Below are positions 1-5,650 of a stretch of 11,425 nt of DNA, piece by piece. The notes below the pieces were generated by a model. That model saw only the letters and a list, made by a program, of their open reading frames with translations. It searched no databases and was not told the origin of the DNA. Position numbers and translations under genes: made by a program. Source of the DNA: SVTX01 sp964567085. GTDB lineage: Bacteria > Bacillota > Clostridia > Oscillospirales > CAG-272. The stretch is taken from contig CAZMKU010000055.1 of the NCBI GenBank assembly GCA_964567085.1, positions 1-11,425 on the forward strand, read 5' to 3'. How positions within the stretch are numbered: the stretch's first letter is position 1; every line of letters starts with the position of its first letter.

Positions 1-37
1 TCGCCGCCGTCGCGTATACGTATGCTGTCTTTTTCAT
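1..37 (-). CDS. Start of an unidentified gene leaving the left edge (partial)
   Basis: Only about 12 codons are visible, reading MKKTAYVYATAA, so no family can be named. The start is supported by context, not by protein similarity. On the minus strand a TTGAAA/TATAAT promoter with a 17-bp spacer (64-92) is followed by an AAGGAG ribosome site at 48-53, ten bases before the ATG at 35-37. The codons avoid rare-looking triplets and rise in GC toward the edge. A competing frame (minus strand, 1-161) also stays open through this stretch and has good codon character. The ATG here could therefore be coincidental inside a longer coding sequence. The gene lies downstream of the terminator at 202-244, so it would be a separate transcription unit from the zinc-ribbon gene. 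Confidence 0.4.
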   Translation of the reverse strand, partial: MKKTAYVYATAA

Positions 38-63
38 TTTCAGCACTCTCCTTATTACTGTTA

Positions 64-92
64 ATTATATCACTCTCGGTGTCTTTTTTCAA
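64..92 (-). promoter_or_regulatory. Sigma-A promoter, TTGAAA-N17-TATAAT
   Basis: On the minus strand the -35 box TTGAAA is at 87-92 and the -10 box TATAAT at 64-69, separated by exactly 17 bases. Transcription would begin near position 57. An AAGGAG site at 48-53 and an ATG at 35-37 follow in order. This is a complete initiation cassette pointing off the left edge. It overlaps a longer open frame in another phase, so one of the two readings may be accidental. Confidence 0.6.
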
Positions 93-201
93 TACCTTTT
101 CTGAAGATTTTGTGTTGACGTTCTTGTCCCCCGCGGCCTTGCCCGCCTCGTATGCCAGCTCTTATGGATTGATTGAATCACCAATTAAATTTCGCATCAA
201 C

Positions 202-244
202 AAAAAACAAGAGAAACCCACAGGATTTTCCCAAGGGTCTCTCT
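202..244 (-). terminator. Rho-independent terminator after the zinc-ribbon gene
   Basis: Positions 210-219 and 235-244 pair over 10 bp with one G-U, around a 15-base loop. Read on the minus strand, the stem is followed by a run of six T (complement of 202-207). It lies about 100 bases past the stop of the minus-strand zinc-ribbon gene. On the plus strand the hairpin is also followed by a T-rich stretch (245-253), so it may work in both directions. Confidence 0.75.
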
Positions 245-345
245 TATTTTTATAAATAAATAATAATCGGCAACTAAACTAACTTTAAAAGCGAAAAGGT
301 GTTTATACCTGATGATTAAAATTTATCTCTATTTTTAGCAGAGAA

Positions 346-639
346 TTACTTTGCTCTTCTTGCCTCAAAGCAAGCGCTGCAATATACAGGTCTGTCGTTA
401 GAGGGCTGGAACGTAAGCTTTGCTTCACCACCACATTCGGAGCATGTAGCTATGAAGTATTCTCTCTCGGGCTTGCCCGCATTCTTTTTCTTCATACGGC
501 AAGCGCGGCAGCACTTGGGCTGATTAACAAAGCCCTTTTCATCATAGAATTTCTGCTCGCCAACTGTGAACGTGAATTCTTCTCCACAGTCCTTACATAC
601 GAGAACTATATCCTCGTAAACCTTTACTTCTTCGTTCAT
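346..639 (-). CDS. Small double zinc-ribbon protein
   Basis: A 97-residue cytoplasmic protein with two cysteine-based metal sites. The first pairs C15-x2-C18 with C44-x2-C47 (C43 adjacent); the second pairs C66-x2-C69 with C87-x2-C90. The spacing and the 'VCKDCGEEFTFTVGEQ' opening match the small clostridial 'zinc-ribbon domain containing protein' family (zf-trcl type followed by a CxxC repeat). Members of this family have no established function; nucleic-acid or protein binding through zinc is usual for such folds but is inference here. A GAGGT ribosome site at 650-654 lies 10 bases before the ATG. The gene follows the sigma-factor gene by 83 bases with a weak hairpin between. No clear promoter of its own was found, so it may be partly expressed by read-through from the sigma-factor promoter. 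Confidence 0.85.
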   Translation of the reverse strand: MNEEVKVYEDIVLVCKDCGEEFTFTVGEQKFYDEKGFVNQPKCCRACRMKKKNAGKPEREYFIATCSECGGEAKLTFQPSNDRPVYCSACFEARRAK

Positions 640-665
640 TGGTTAAGTTACCTCACTTTTGTTTT

Positions 666-701
666 AAAAAATTTAACGTCAATCCCGCTTTTACGATTGA
701 C
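666..701 (-). terminator. Weak terminator-like hairpin between sigma-factor and zinc-ribbon genes
   Basis: On the minus strand GTCAATC (complement of 695-701) and GATTGAC (complement of 678-684) form a perfect 7-bp stem with a 10-base loop. A run of six T follows, but only after a six-base gap (complement of 666-671). It lies just past the sigma-factor stop codon. The gap and the modest stem suggest partial termination, leaving some read-through into the zinc-ribbon gene. Confidence 0.4.
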
Positions 702-722
702 TTATGTAAACCCACAAGGGAT

Positions 723-1295
723 TTAGCCTTTATTTGAGATCAGGGTGCGAAGCTTCTTACGTATTCTGTAAACAGCGTTATTGACGGACTTGACTCCGCC
801 CTCGACAGCAAGCGTCTCCGCTATTCTCTTTGCGCTCATTCCCGAAACGTACATCCACCACACCTTATTTTCAAAGGGTGAAAGATTTGCTTTTATCTTC
901 CTCTGCAGGATCAAAAAATCCTCCTGCTCGATAAGCTTCTGAACGGGGTCGGAAAATGAGCCCTCGTCAGACATATCCTCGTCTATAGAAACGATTTGCC
1001 CGCGGCGCTTGTAAGCTCGAAGGAAGGATACCAAAGAGTTTCCTATACAGATCTTGGCGTAAAGCCCGAATTCAACTCCTCCCAGAGACTCGTCGTAATT
1101 GCAAACCGCGTTGCAAAAGGCGATCTCTGCCTCCTGACGAAGATCCGCGATATCCTGATTATTCATTCCCTCTCCCGTATGCCGAAAAACCTCGGCGTCG
1201 ATGAGGGGCTTGTATTTATTCATAAGAAAATTCAGGGCCTCCTCGCTGCCCTGAGCCGCCTTTTCTATCTGAATCTTCAAATGAATCTTATCCAT
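723..1295 (-). CDS. SigH-like sigma-70 family RNA polymerase sigma factor
   Basis: A 190-residue alternative sigma factor that would direct core RNA polymerase to a specific promoter class. Region 2 spans about residues 18-98; 'DIADLRQEAEIAFCNAVCNYDESLGGVEFGLYAK' fits the core-binding and -10 recognition helices, and 'RAYKRRGQIVSID' closes it. Region 4 spans about 138-186, with 'SPFENKVWWMYVSGMSAKRIAETL' and a recognition helix ending 'VNNAVYRIRKKLR'. This layout resembles Bacillus SigH, the transition/sporulation sigma factor, which is slightly longer. It could be SigH itself or a paralogue, so no symbol is given. The start is set by an AAAAGG site at 1303-1308, seven bases before the ATG. 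No anti-sigma gene adjoins it. It has its own promoter at 1357-1385 and a leader of roughly 55 bases. Confidence 0.85.
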   Translation of the reverse strand: MDKIHLKIQIEKAAQGSEEALNFLMNKYKPLIDAEVFRHTGEGMNNQDIADLRQEAEIAFCNAVCNYDESLGGVEFGLYAKICIGNSLVSFLRAYKRRGQIVSIDEDMSDEGSFSDPVQKLIEQEDFLILQRKIKANLSPFENKVWWMYVSGMSAKRIAETLAVEGGVKSVNNAVYRIRKKLRTLISNKG

Positions 1296-1356
1296 AGTAA
1301 AGCCTTTTCAACAGTAAACGTGAGTTCTTACATAACACTATAAGAGATCATTAATT

Positions 1357-1385
1357 ATTATAACATACTTTTTTATCAAGGTCAA
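1357..1385 (-). promoter_or_regulatory. Sigma-A promoter of the sigma-factor gene, TTGACC-N17-TATAAT
   Basis: On the minus strand TTGACC is at 1380-1385 and TATAAT at 1357-1362, with a 17-base spacer. The predicted start is near 1350, giving a leader of about 55 bases before the ATG at 1293-1295. The housekeeping consensus suggests transcription by sigma-A. It closely resembles the promoter at 10960-10988. Confidence 0.8.
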
Positions 1386-1502
1386 GTGCAATTTCTTCGA
1401 CAAATTATAACAAAGTAAAATTTTATGTGCATTTAGTATAAAATCGGCGTTTAAAATTAGACACTTTTACTTGATTTTCAACAAAAACTGTGCATCTTCA
1501 AC

Positions 1503-1540
1503 AGAAAAGCGAGGCAAAGTTTGTTTGATTTTACCTCGCT
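1503..1540 (-). terminator. Rho-independent terminator of the DUF4364 gene
   Basis: Positions 1508-1518 pair with 1530-1540 over 11 bp with one G-U, leaving an 11-base loop. On the minus strand the stem ends in TTTTCTG (complement of 1502-1508 region), a short T tract. It lies about 70 bases past the stop codon at 1613. On the plus strand no T tract follows, so it acts leftward. Confidence 0.8.
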
Positions 1541-1612
1541 AAAATTATTCATTTATTTGCAAAAAATTTATTATTTTATAAAAAAATATACATTTTCCGT
1601 TAAATATGCGCA

Positions 1613-2161
1613 TCAATTAAAAATAAAGTTGATATTACCCGACATAAGCGACAGCATTCCCTTATAGATCACCTCGGGATGATCGTGGAAATTATTCTCC
1701 ATACGCTCGGCGCGGTTGAGCGAATCAAGGATGAGAGAGGTCTTCATAATTTCCTCGTCCTTTTCCTTCAAGATACATACAAGCTCGTAATTATTGTCGT
1801 CAAGCTTCTTTATTTCGGTCTTCGCCGTAACTCCTCGCTTTTTGAAGTTAAGATAACGAAGCGCGCACTCAAGGCTCTTATCGAGGATCGAGGGCAGGAT
1901 CTCACTCTTGAGCTCGGTCGCAACGAGTCTTCCCTTCGCGGTAACGACGTACATAGGATCGCCGTCCTCGGTCTGACAGACCTCCTCAACGAGTCCCGTA
2001 TCGACCATCTCGTAGAACGACTCGGCAAACTCAAAATAATGAATATAGTCCGTCTGCATAACCATATCGTTGATGGTTACGTAATCTATCGGATAATTTA
2101 CGTTCTGCATAAGATAGAGAACGAATATCTTTACGTTTCTTTTGCTCTTCAATGATGACAT
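1613..2161 (-). CDS. DUF4364 family protein
   Basis: A cytoplasmic protein of 182 residues matching the DUF4364 family, found in clostridia and without a proven role. The first 80-90 residues ('KIFVLYLMQNVNYPIDYVTINDMVM' then 'FEFAESFYEMVDTGLVEE' and 'YVVTAKGRLVATEL') look like a winged-helix DNA-binding fold of the kind seen in small transcription regulators. The rest is an alpha/beta domain. A regulatory role is therefore plausible but inferred. The start is the ATG at 2159-2161, with a GAAAGG site at 2170-2175 eight bases upstream. An upstream in-frame ATG at 2245 lies upstream of the promoter's -10 and -35 boxes (2202-2230) and is rejected. The gene is monocistronic, divergent from homoserine dehydrogenase, and ended by the hairpin at 1508-1540. 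Confidence 0.8.
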   Translation of the reverse strand: MSSLKSKRNVKIFVLYLMQNVNYPIDYVTINDMVMQTDYIHYFEFAESFYEMVDTGLVEEVCQTEDGDPMYVVTAKGRLVATELKSEILPSILDKSLECALRYLNFKKRGVTAKTEIKKLDDNNYELVCILKEKDEEIMKTSLILDSLNRAERMENNFHDHPEVIYKGMLSLMSGNINFIFN

Positions 2162-2201
2162 ATATATAGCCTTTCTTTGCTGATCAGTTAAATACAAATA
2201 T

Positions 2202-2230
2202 ATTTTACCACAAACAGAAAAAAATTTCAA
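2202..2230 (-). promoter_or_regulatory. Promoter of the DUF4364 gene, TTGAAA-N17-TAAAAT
   Basis: On the minus strand TTGAAA is at 2225-2230 and TAAAAT at 2202-2207, spaced by 17 bases. Transcription would start near 2195, leaving a leader of about 35 bases. The -35 box sits only nine bases from the -35 box of the opposite promoter at 2240-2268. Confidence 0.75.
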
Positions 2231-2239
2231 TACTATAGG

Positions 2240-2268
2240 TTGCATTTTTTGATAAAATATGGTATTAT
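2240..2268 (+). promoter_or_regulatory. Promoter of the homoserine dehydrogenase gene, TTGCAT-N17-TATTAT
   Basis: TTGCAT at 2240-2245 and TATTAT at 2263-2268 are 17 bases apart. The start would be near 2275, so the leader is about 35 bases. That is too short for a T-box, a riboswitch or a leader-peptide attenuator. Any control by threonine or methionine would have to act on the enzyme or through a repressor at the divergent promoters. Confidence 0.7.
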
Positions 2269-2309
2269 ATTACTACTATAAACATCAAGCCCGAAAGGAC
2301 GTTTTAAAA

Positions 2310-3533
2310 ATGGCAAACATAGCAATACTCGGCTACGGAGTCGTAGGCTCAGGCGCGGCGGAGGTTTTATATCAGAACAAAGACATTATCGAGGCTAAAA
2401 CAGGCGAGAACGCAAGCATCAAATACATTCTCGATCTCCGTGATTTCCCGGGCGACAGACACGAGGACAAGATCGTCCACGATTTTAATATTATACTGAA
2501 CGACCCCGAGGTCGATATCGTAGCGGAAATGATGGGAGGCTCCCACCCTGCTTACGATTTTTCCCGAGCGTGTCTCGAAGCGGGCAAAAGCGTCGTAACC
2601 TCCAACAAGGAGGTGGTTGCGAATTTCGGCGCGGAGCTGCTTGAGATCGCAAGGGCGCACAACGTTTCCTATATGTTCGAGGCGAGCGTGGGCGGCGGAA
2701 TTCCCGTTATCCGCCCTATGATCCGCGACCTTTCCTCCAATAACATCAACGAGGTCAGCGGTATTCTCAACGGTACTACGAACTATATTCTCACGAAAAT
2801 GGACACGGAGGGCGCGGATTTTGCCGACGTGCTCCGCGACGCACAGAAAAAGGGCTATGCCGAGGCCAATCCCGCGGCAGACGTTGAGGGTCTCGATGCG
2901 GCAAGAAAGATCGTAATTCTGGCGGCTCTCTCATACGGCTTGCTTATAAGCCCCTCAAAGATACACACCGAGGGCATTACCGACATCACGCGCGACGACG
3001 TTGACGCGGCAAGACAGATGGGCTACACGATAAAGCTTATCGGCCACACGGAAAAGCTTGACGGCAGGATTCTGGCTATGGTTTCCCCACGCCTTGTTCC
3101 CGTGACAAGCCCCCTGTCCGCTATACACGGCGTTTTCAACGGCATTCTCGTTAACGGAGATATGGTTGGCGACGTTATGTTCTACGGCCCGGGCGCGGGC
3201 AAGCTCCCCACGGCAAGCGCAGTTTGCGCCGACATAGTTGATATTATGTCCCACAAGCAGACACAGCTCAAGCTTCCCGAGTGGAGGAACGCGACCGACG
3301 ACGACATCGCAAGCTTCAATGACTACTCCTGCCGCCGTATGCTCGTATTCGCAACGCCCTGCGAAAAGTGCGCGGCGAAGTGCATAAAGGATAATCTTGA
3401 AGGAAAGCTTATTTCCCACGTATTCAAGGACGGCAAGCTTTACGCTATAGTAGATGCTATGAGCGAAGCCGAGGCTGAAGCTCTTTCGGCTAAAGCTACA
3501 TTCAAATGCGTAAAGTCCATCAGAGTTCTTTAA
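2310..3533 (+). CDS. hom: Homoserine dehydrogenase
   Basis: This 407-residue enzyme reduces aspartate semialdehyde to homoserine with NAD(P)H, the branch step toward threonine and methionine, in the cytoplasm. The nucleotide-binding loop is 'GYGVVGSG' at residues 8-15. Catalytic-domain landmarks are the 'SNK' lysine at K100, 'ASVGGGIPVI' at 125-134, 'GILNGTTNYI' at 151-160, and 'GLDAARK' containing the active-site D196 and K200. After about residue 338 the C-terminal ~70 residues do not show the canonical ACT-domain pattern. They carry a C351-x2-C354-x3-C358 cluster instead, so threonine feedback cannot be assumed. The start is the ATG at 2310, with AAAGGA at 2294-2299 ten bases upstream. An earlier in-frame ATG at 2259 precedes the -10 box and is rejected. 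A membrane-protein gene follows 59 bases later. Confidence 0.95.
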   Translation: MANIAILGYGVVGSGAAEVLYQNKDIIEAKTGENASIKYILDLRDFPGDRHEDKIVHDFNIILNDPEVDIVAEMMGGSHPAYDFSRACLEAGKSVVTSNKEVVANFGAELLEIARAHNVSYMFEASVGGGIPVIRPMIRDLSSNNINEVSGILNGTTNYILTKMDTEGADFADVLRDAQKKGYAEANPAADVEGLDAARKIVILAALSYGLLISPSKIHTEGITDITRDDVDAARQMGYTIKLIGHTEKLDGRILAMVSPRLVPVTSPLSAIHGVFNGILVNGDMVGDVMFYGPGAGKLPTASAVCADIVDIMSHKQTQLKLPEWRNATDDDIASFNDYSCRRMLVFATPCEKCAAKCIKDNLEGKLISHVFKDGKLYAIVDAMSEAEAEALSAKATFKCVKSIRVL

Positions 3534-3540
3534 TTATAAC

Positions 3541-3572
3541 TGCCGGTGACTGTGAAAAGCATAGCGCCGGCA
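3541..3572 (+). terminator. Strong hairpin with weak T tail between hom and the membrane-protein gene
   Basis: TGCCGGTG (3541-3548) pairs with CGCCGGCA (3565-3572). Past a bulged A at 3549, CTGTG (3550-3554) pairs with CATAG (3560-3564) around an AAAAG loop. The 13-bp structure is followed by only three T and then A residues, so efficient intrinsic termination is doubtful. It may give partial termination, or protect the 3' end of the hom message while letting some transcripts reach the gene at 3593. Confidence 0.55.
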
Positions 3573-3592
3573 TTTAAAAACGAGGTTTAAAA

Positions 3593-4318
3593 ATGAAGAA
3601 AAAATTACCCATTCTGCCCGTGGTTTTAGGAACGGTTGTCGTCGTTTTAGCGGCGTTTGGCGTAGCCTTTGGTCTTGCCTTCCTGGCGCAATTCATTATT
3701 AGCGCGCGGATAAACGGCTCCGTTGCCGCGGTAGCTCTTACCATTCCCTCGGCTACGGTTTTCTTAATATACTTCTTCCTCTTTGAAGGAATTCTGTTTA
3801 CAATGCAGGCAAAGCCCTTCAAAAAGATCCTCGAGGAAAACAAGGCTTATTTCAAAAAGACCGAGCGCGGCGACAGAAAATTCAAAATAATAACCCGCTC
3901 GATCTACGCGGTAATAATCGCCGCCTGCCTTATATTCCCCGTGGTCTATATGAATTGCTACACCAAGATCGAGGAAGACGCGTTCACCGAGAAAACCCTT
4001 TTTGCAAAAGAAGAATACACGCTTGACGACATAACGGGCTACCGTCTTGGAATGAGCGACACGGGGCTTGTTTTCTACGTCAATATGTATAGCGGTGAAA
4101 AATTCGAGCTTCTGCAGAGCGACTGCATCTACTCGGACAAATTCAACGAAAGCTTCGAGAGCAAGTACGAATTCGTCGCATACCTTACCGACGTTTTTGA
4201 CTCAAACGAGAAGATAATCAAAGGTCAGGTCACGAGCGTCGATAAAATTAAAGAGACCTATTCCGAAATCCCCGAAATCTTTGAGCATATATCAAAAATA
4301 ATTGAAAAAAACTCATAA
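3593..4318 (+). CDS. Unrecognised membrane protein with three helices and an extracytoplasmic or soluble tail
   Basis: I do not recognise this 241-residue protein. It has three hydrophobic segments, about residues 7-37, 43-70 and 102-121. A basic loop rich in Lys and Glu (72-101) lies between the second and third. By the positive-inside rule the N-terminus (MKKK) and that loop should be cytoplasmic, which puts the roughly 120-residue C-terminal domain outside the membrane. That domain is acidic and looks like alternating strands ('LDDITGYRLGMSDTGLVFYVNMYSG') ending in a helix. A GAGG site at 3582-3585 lies seven bases before the ATG. It follows hom in the same direction with no promoter seen between. 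Its link to amino acid synthesis is unknown and may be positional only. A strong terminator follows directly at 4324. Confidence 0.75.
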   Translation: MKKKLPILPVVLGTVVVVLAAFGVAFGLAFLAQFIISARINGSVAAVALTIPSATVFLIYFFLFEGILFTMQAKPFKKILEENKAYFKKTERGDRKFKIITRSIYAVIIAACLIFPVVYMNCYTKIEEDAFTEKTLFAKEEYTLDDITGYRLGMSDTGLVFYVNMYSGEKFELLQSDCIYSDKFNESFESKYEFVAYLTDVFDSNEKIIKGQVTSVDKIKETYSEIPEIFEHISKIIEKNS

Positions 4319-4323
4319 AGCAA

Positions 4324-4358
4324 AACCGCATCGGCTGAGCCGATGCGGTTATCTTTTT
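4324..4358 (+). terminator. Strong intrinsic terminator between convergent genes
   Basis: AACCGCATCGGC (4324-4335) pairs perfectly with 4339-4350 over 12 bp around a TGA loop. It is followed by ATCTTTTT. It ends the hom / membrane-protein unit. Read on the minus strand the hairpin is followed by TTGCTTTATGAGTTTTTT, so it can also end the eight-gene operon finishing with hisS. The stop codon of hisS (4357-4359) abuts it. Confidence 0.92.
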
Positions 4359-5637
4359 ATATTTCCTGAACCTTTGCGATCTCATCAGGATAACGAACGT
4401 CAACGAATTTCGTATATCCGTCAGCCTCGAGCTTTTGCTTCTGGAAGCCTACGTTCTTGTTCATCTTCTGAACGAGCACGATCTTGCCCTCGCGTCTGTG
4501 TGCCATAGCGTACTTCTGCATAAGAGCCAGGTCGGCAACGGAAAGTCGCTTGTCGTAAAGAACAGCGGTCTTTTCCGTCTTTGTGTCGGGCTTGAACTTT
4601 TTATCAAGAAGCGCGCCGACGATTCTCTCAAAGCCAATGGAGAAGCCGCAAGCGGGTGTCTTCTGACCCGTAAAGCCGCCGATCATATTGTCATATCTGC
4701 CGCCGCCCGCAATGCTCGAGCCGCGGAAATCCTCGGACTTGATCTCAAAGATAACGCCCGTGTAATAAGACATTCCGCGAACGAGTGTGGGATCGAAATC
4801 GAGGTTTATGCTACCCTCGGAAATAGTATCAACAGCCTCGCAAATATCGCGAATGTTCTCGATTACACCTTCTTCAATGCTGCCGCCAACCGCTTCAAGA
4901 AGATAAGCAAATCTGTCAGGCGCGCTCATAACGCCGCGGAAGATCTCCATATACTTCACAATAGCCGCCGCGTCGTAATTCGCCTCCGTGAGCTCCTTTT
5001 CAATACCGCTCTCGCCTATCTTATCAAACTTATCGAGAATAATGAAAACGCGGGAGAATTCTTCCTCGGGGAAGCCTGCCGCTCTCGCCATAGCCGAGAG
5101 AATTCTGCGGTCGTTTATCATAACCGTGCAGCCGCCAACGCCAACCTCGGACAAAAACGTCGATGTAGCGCAGATAAGCTCAATCTCAGCCGCGTTCGTG
5201 GGGTCTCCCAGAATGTCGATATCGCACTGTGTAAACTGACGGTATCTTCCCTTCTGGGGTCTGTCGGCTCTCCAAACACTGCCCGTCTGCATTGCCTTGA
5301 AAGGAAGTGTCAAATTCGCGGAATTGCTTGCGTAGTAACGGGAAAGCGGAACTGTCAAGTCATAGCGAAGTCCCGAGTCAACGAGCTCGTCAATGTCAGC
5401 GCCCTCTATGGACTCGGCGAGCTTTTCGCCGCGCTTCAGCACCTTGAAAATAAGCTTTTCGTTCTCACCGCCCTGCTTGTTTGTAAGGTTTTCTATATGC
5501 TCAACACAGGGTGTTTCGATCTGTGAAAAGCCAAATGAAGCGTATGTTTTTTTGAGTTTGGTGAGAAGATACTCTCTTATCTCCATCTCTGCGGGAAGAA
5601 TATCTCTCATACCCTTTGTCGGTTCTTTAATAAACAT
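4357..5637 (-). CDS. hisS: Histidyl-tRNA synthetase
   Basis: A 426-residue cytoplasmic class II aminoacyl-tRNA synthetase that attaches histidine to tRNA-His using ATP; length is typical. Motif 2 is 'WRADRPQKGRYRQF' (122-135). Q137 and D141 follow as likely histidine-site residues. The histidine-specific loop is 'LVRGMSYYTG' (285-294), where most family members have RGLDYYTG. Motif 3 is around 'PACGFSIGFERI' (328-339). The C-terminal ~75 residues form the anticodon-binding domain. The paralogue HisZ, the regulatory subunit of ATP phosphoribosyltransferase, is the main alternative. The intact motif 2 arginines, the R-G-x-x-YYTG loop, the C-terminal domain and the absence of other his genes favour HisRS. 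It is the last gene of the operon. Its AGGAG site (5648-5652) overlaps the upstream stop codon, and no T-box leader is present. Confidence 0.93.
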   Translation of the reverse strand: MFIKEPTKGMRDILPAEMEIREYLLTKLKKTYASFGFSQIETPCVEHIENLTNKQGGENEKLIFKVLKRGEKLAESIEGADIDELVDSGLRYDLTVPLSRYYASNSANLTLPFKAMQTGSVWRADRPQKGRYRQFTQCDIDILGDPTNAAEIELICATSTFLSEVGVGGCTVMINDRRILSAMARAAGFPEEEFSRVFIILDKFDKIGESGIEKELTEANYDAAAIVKYMEIFRGVMSAPDRFAYLLEAVGGSIEEGVIENIRDICEAVDTISEGSINLDFDPTLVRGMSYYTGVIFEIKSEDFRGSSIAGGGRYDNMIGGFTGQKTPACGFSIGFERIVGALLDKKFKPDTKTEKTAVLYDKRLSVADLALMQKYAMAHRREGKIVLVQKMNKNVGFQKQKLEADGYTKFVDVRYPDEIAKVQEI

Positions 5638-5650
5638 CTATATTTATCTC

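Larger units (their letters stand above)
1..197 (-). pseudogene. Possible broken or mis-started frame with in-frame TAA (partial)
   Basis: Reading leftward, a frame from ATG 195-197 gives 11 codons, then TAA at 162-164, then 53 open codons to the window edge. The part after the stop begins ELAYEAGKAAGDKN, becomes rich in Lys, Glu, Asp, Ser and Asn, and ends SIRIRDGG. Its first half is about two-thirds GC, typical of coding DNA here, while the 11 codons before the stop are AT-rich and the ATG has no convincing ribosome site. It could be a nonsense-mutated gene, a sequencing error (TAA for AAA would close the gap), or chance. The promoter at 64-92 lies inside this frame, which argues that at least part of it is not translated. 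No family was recognised. Confidence 0.2.
1296..1612. other. AT-rich intergenic region with a promoter and a terminator
   Basis: This gap of 317 bases between two minus-strand genes holds the sigma-factor promoter (1357-1385) at one end and the terminator of the DUF4364 gene (1503-1540) at the other. The middle, about 1386-1502, is AT-rich and shows no open frame, tRNA or riboswitch fold that I could recognise. Confidence 0.7.

Noticed and set aside
22..255. Plus-strand 77-codon open frame encoding a hydrophobic peptide
   Set aside because: Its hydrophobic character mirrors a charged minus-strand frame; it has no convincing ribosome site or promoter and runs through the terminator hairpin at 202-244.
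655..682. TTGACG on the minus strand as a -35 box for the zinc-ribbon gene
   Set aside because: No -10-like hexamer lies at 16-18 bases; the sequence is part of a hairpin arm.
996..1343. Plus-strand open frame opposite the sigma factor
   Set aside because: It is antisense to a gene with clear sigma regions 2 and 4, and has no ribosome site.
1679..2155. Plus-strand 158-codon frame opposite DUF4364
   Set aside because: It is antisense to a better-supported gene with promoter, ribosome site and terminator; the translation matches nothing known to me.
2162..2245. Upstream ATG extending DUF4364 by 28 residues
   Set aside because: The extension spans the promoter boxes at 2202-2230, while the ATG at 2161 has a GAAAGG site at the right distance.
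2259..2309. Upstream ATG extending homoserine dehydrogenase by 17 residues
   Set aside because: The ATG precedes and overlaps the -10 box, so it would not be in the transcript; the extension is low-complexity (poly-Tyr) and the downstream ATG has a good ribosome site.
4435..5526. Plus-strand open frame of 363 codons
   Set aside because: It lies antisense within hisS, whose motifs are intact; the plus-strand translation shows no recognisable domain and is a codon-bias shadow.
5638..5650. T-box or other leader for hisS
   Set aside because: Only 13 bases separate hisS from the upstream gene, leaving no room for an RNA leader.
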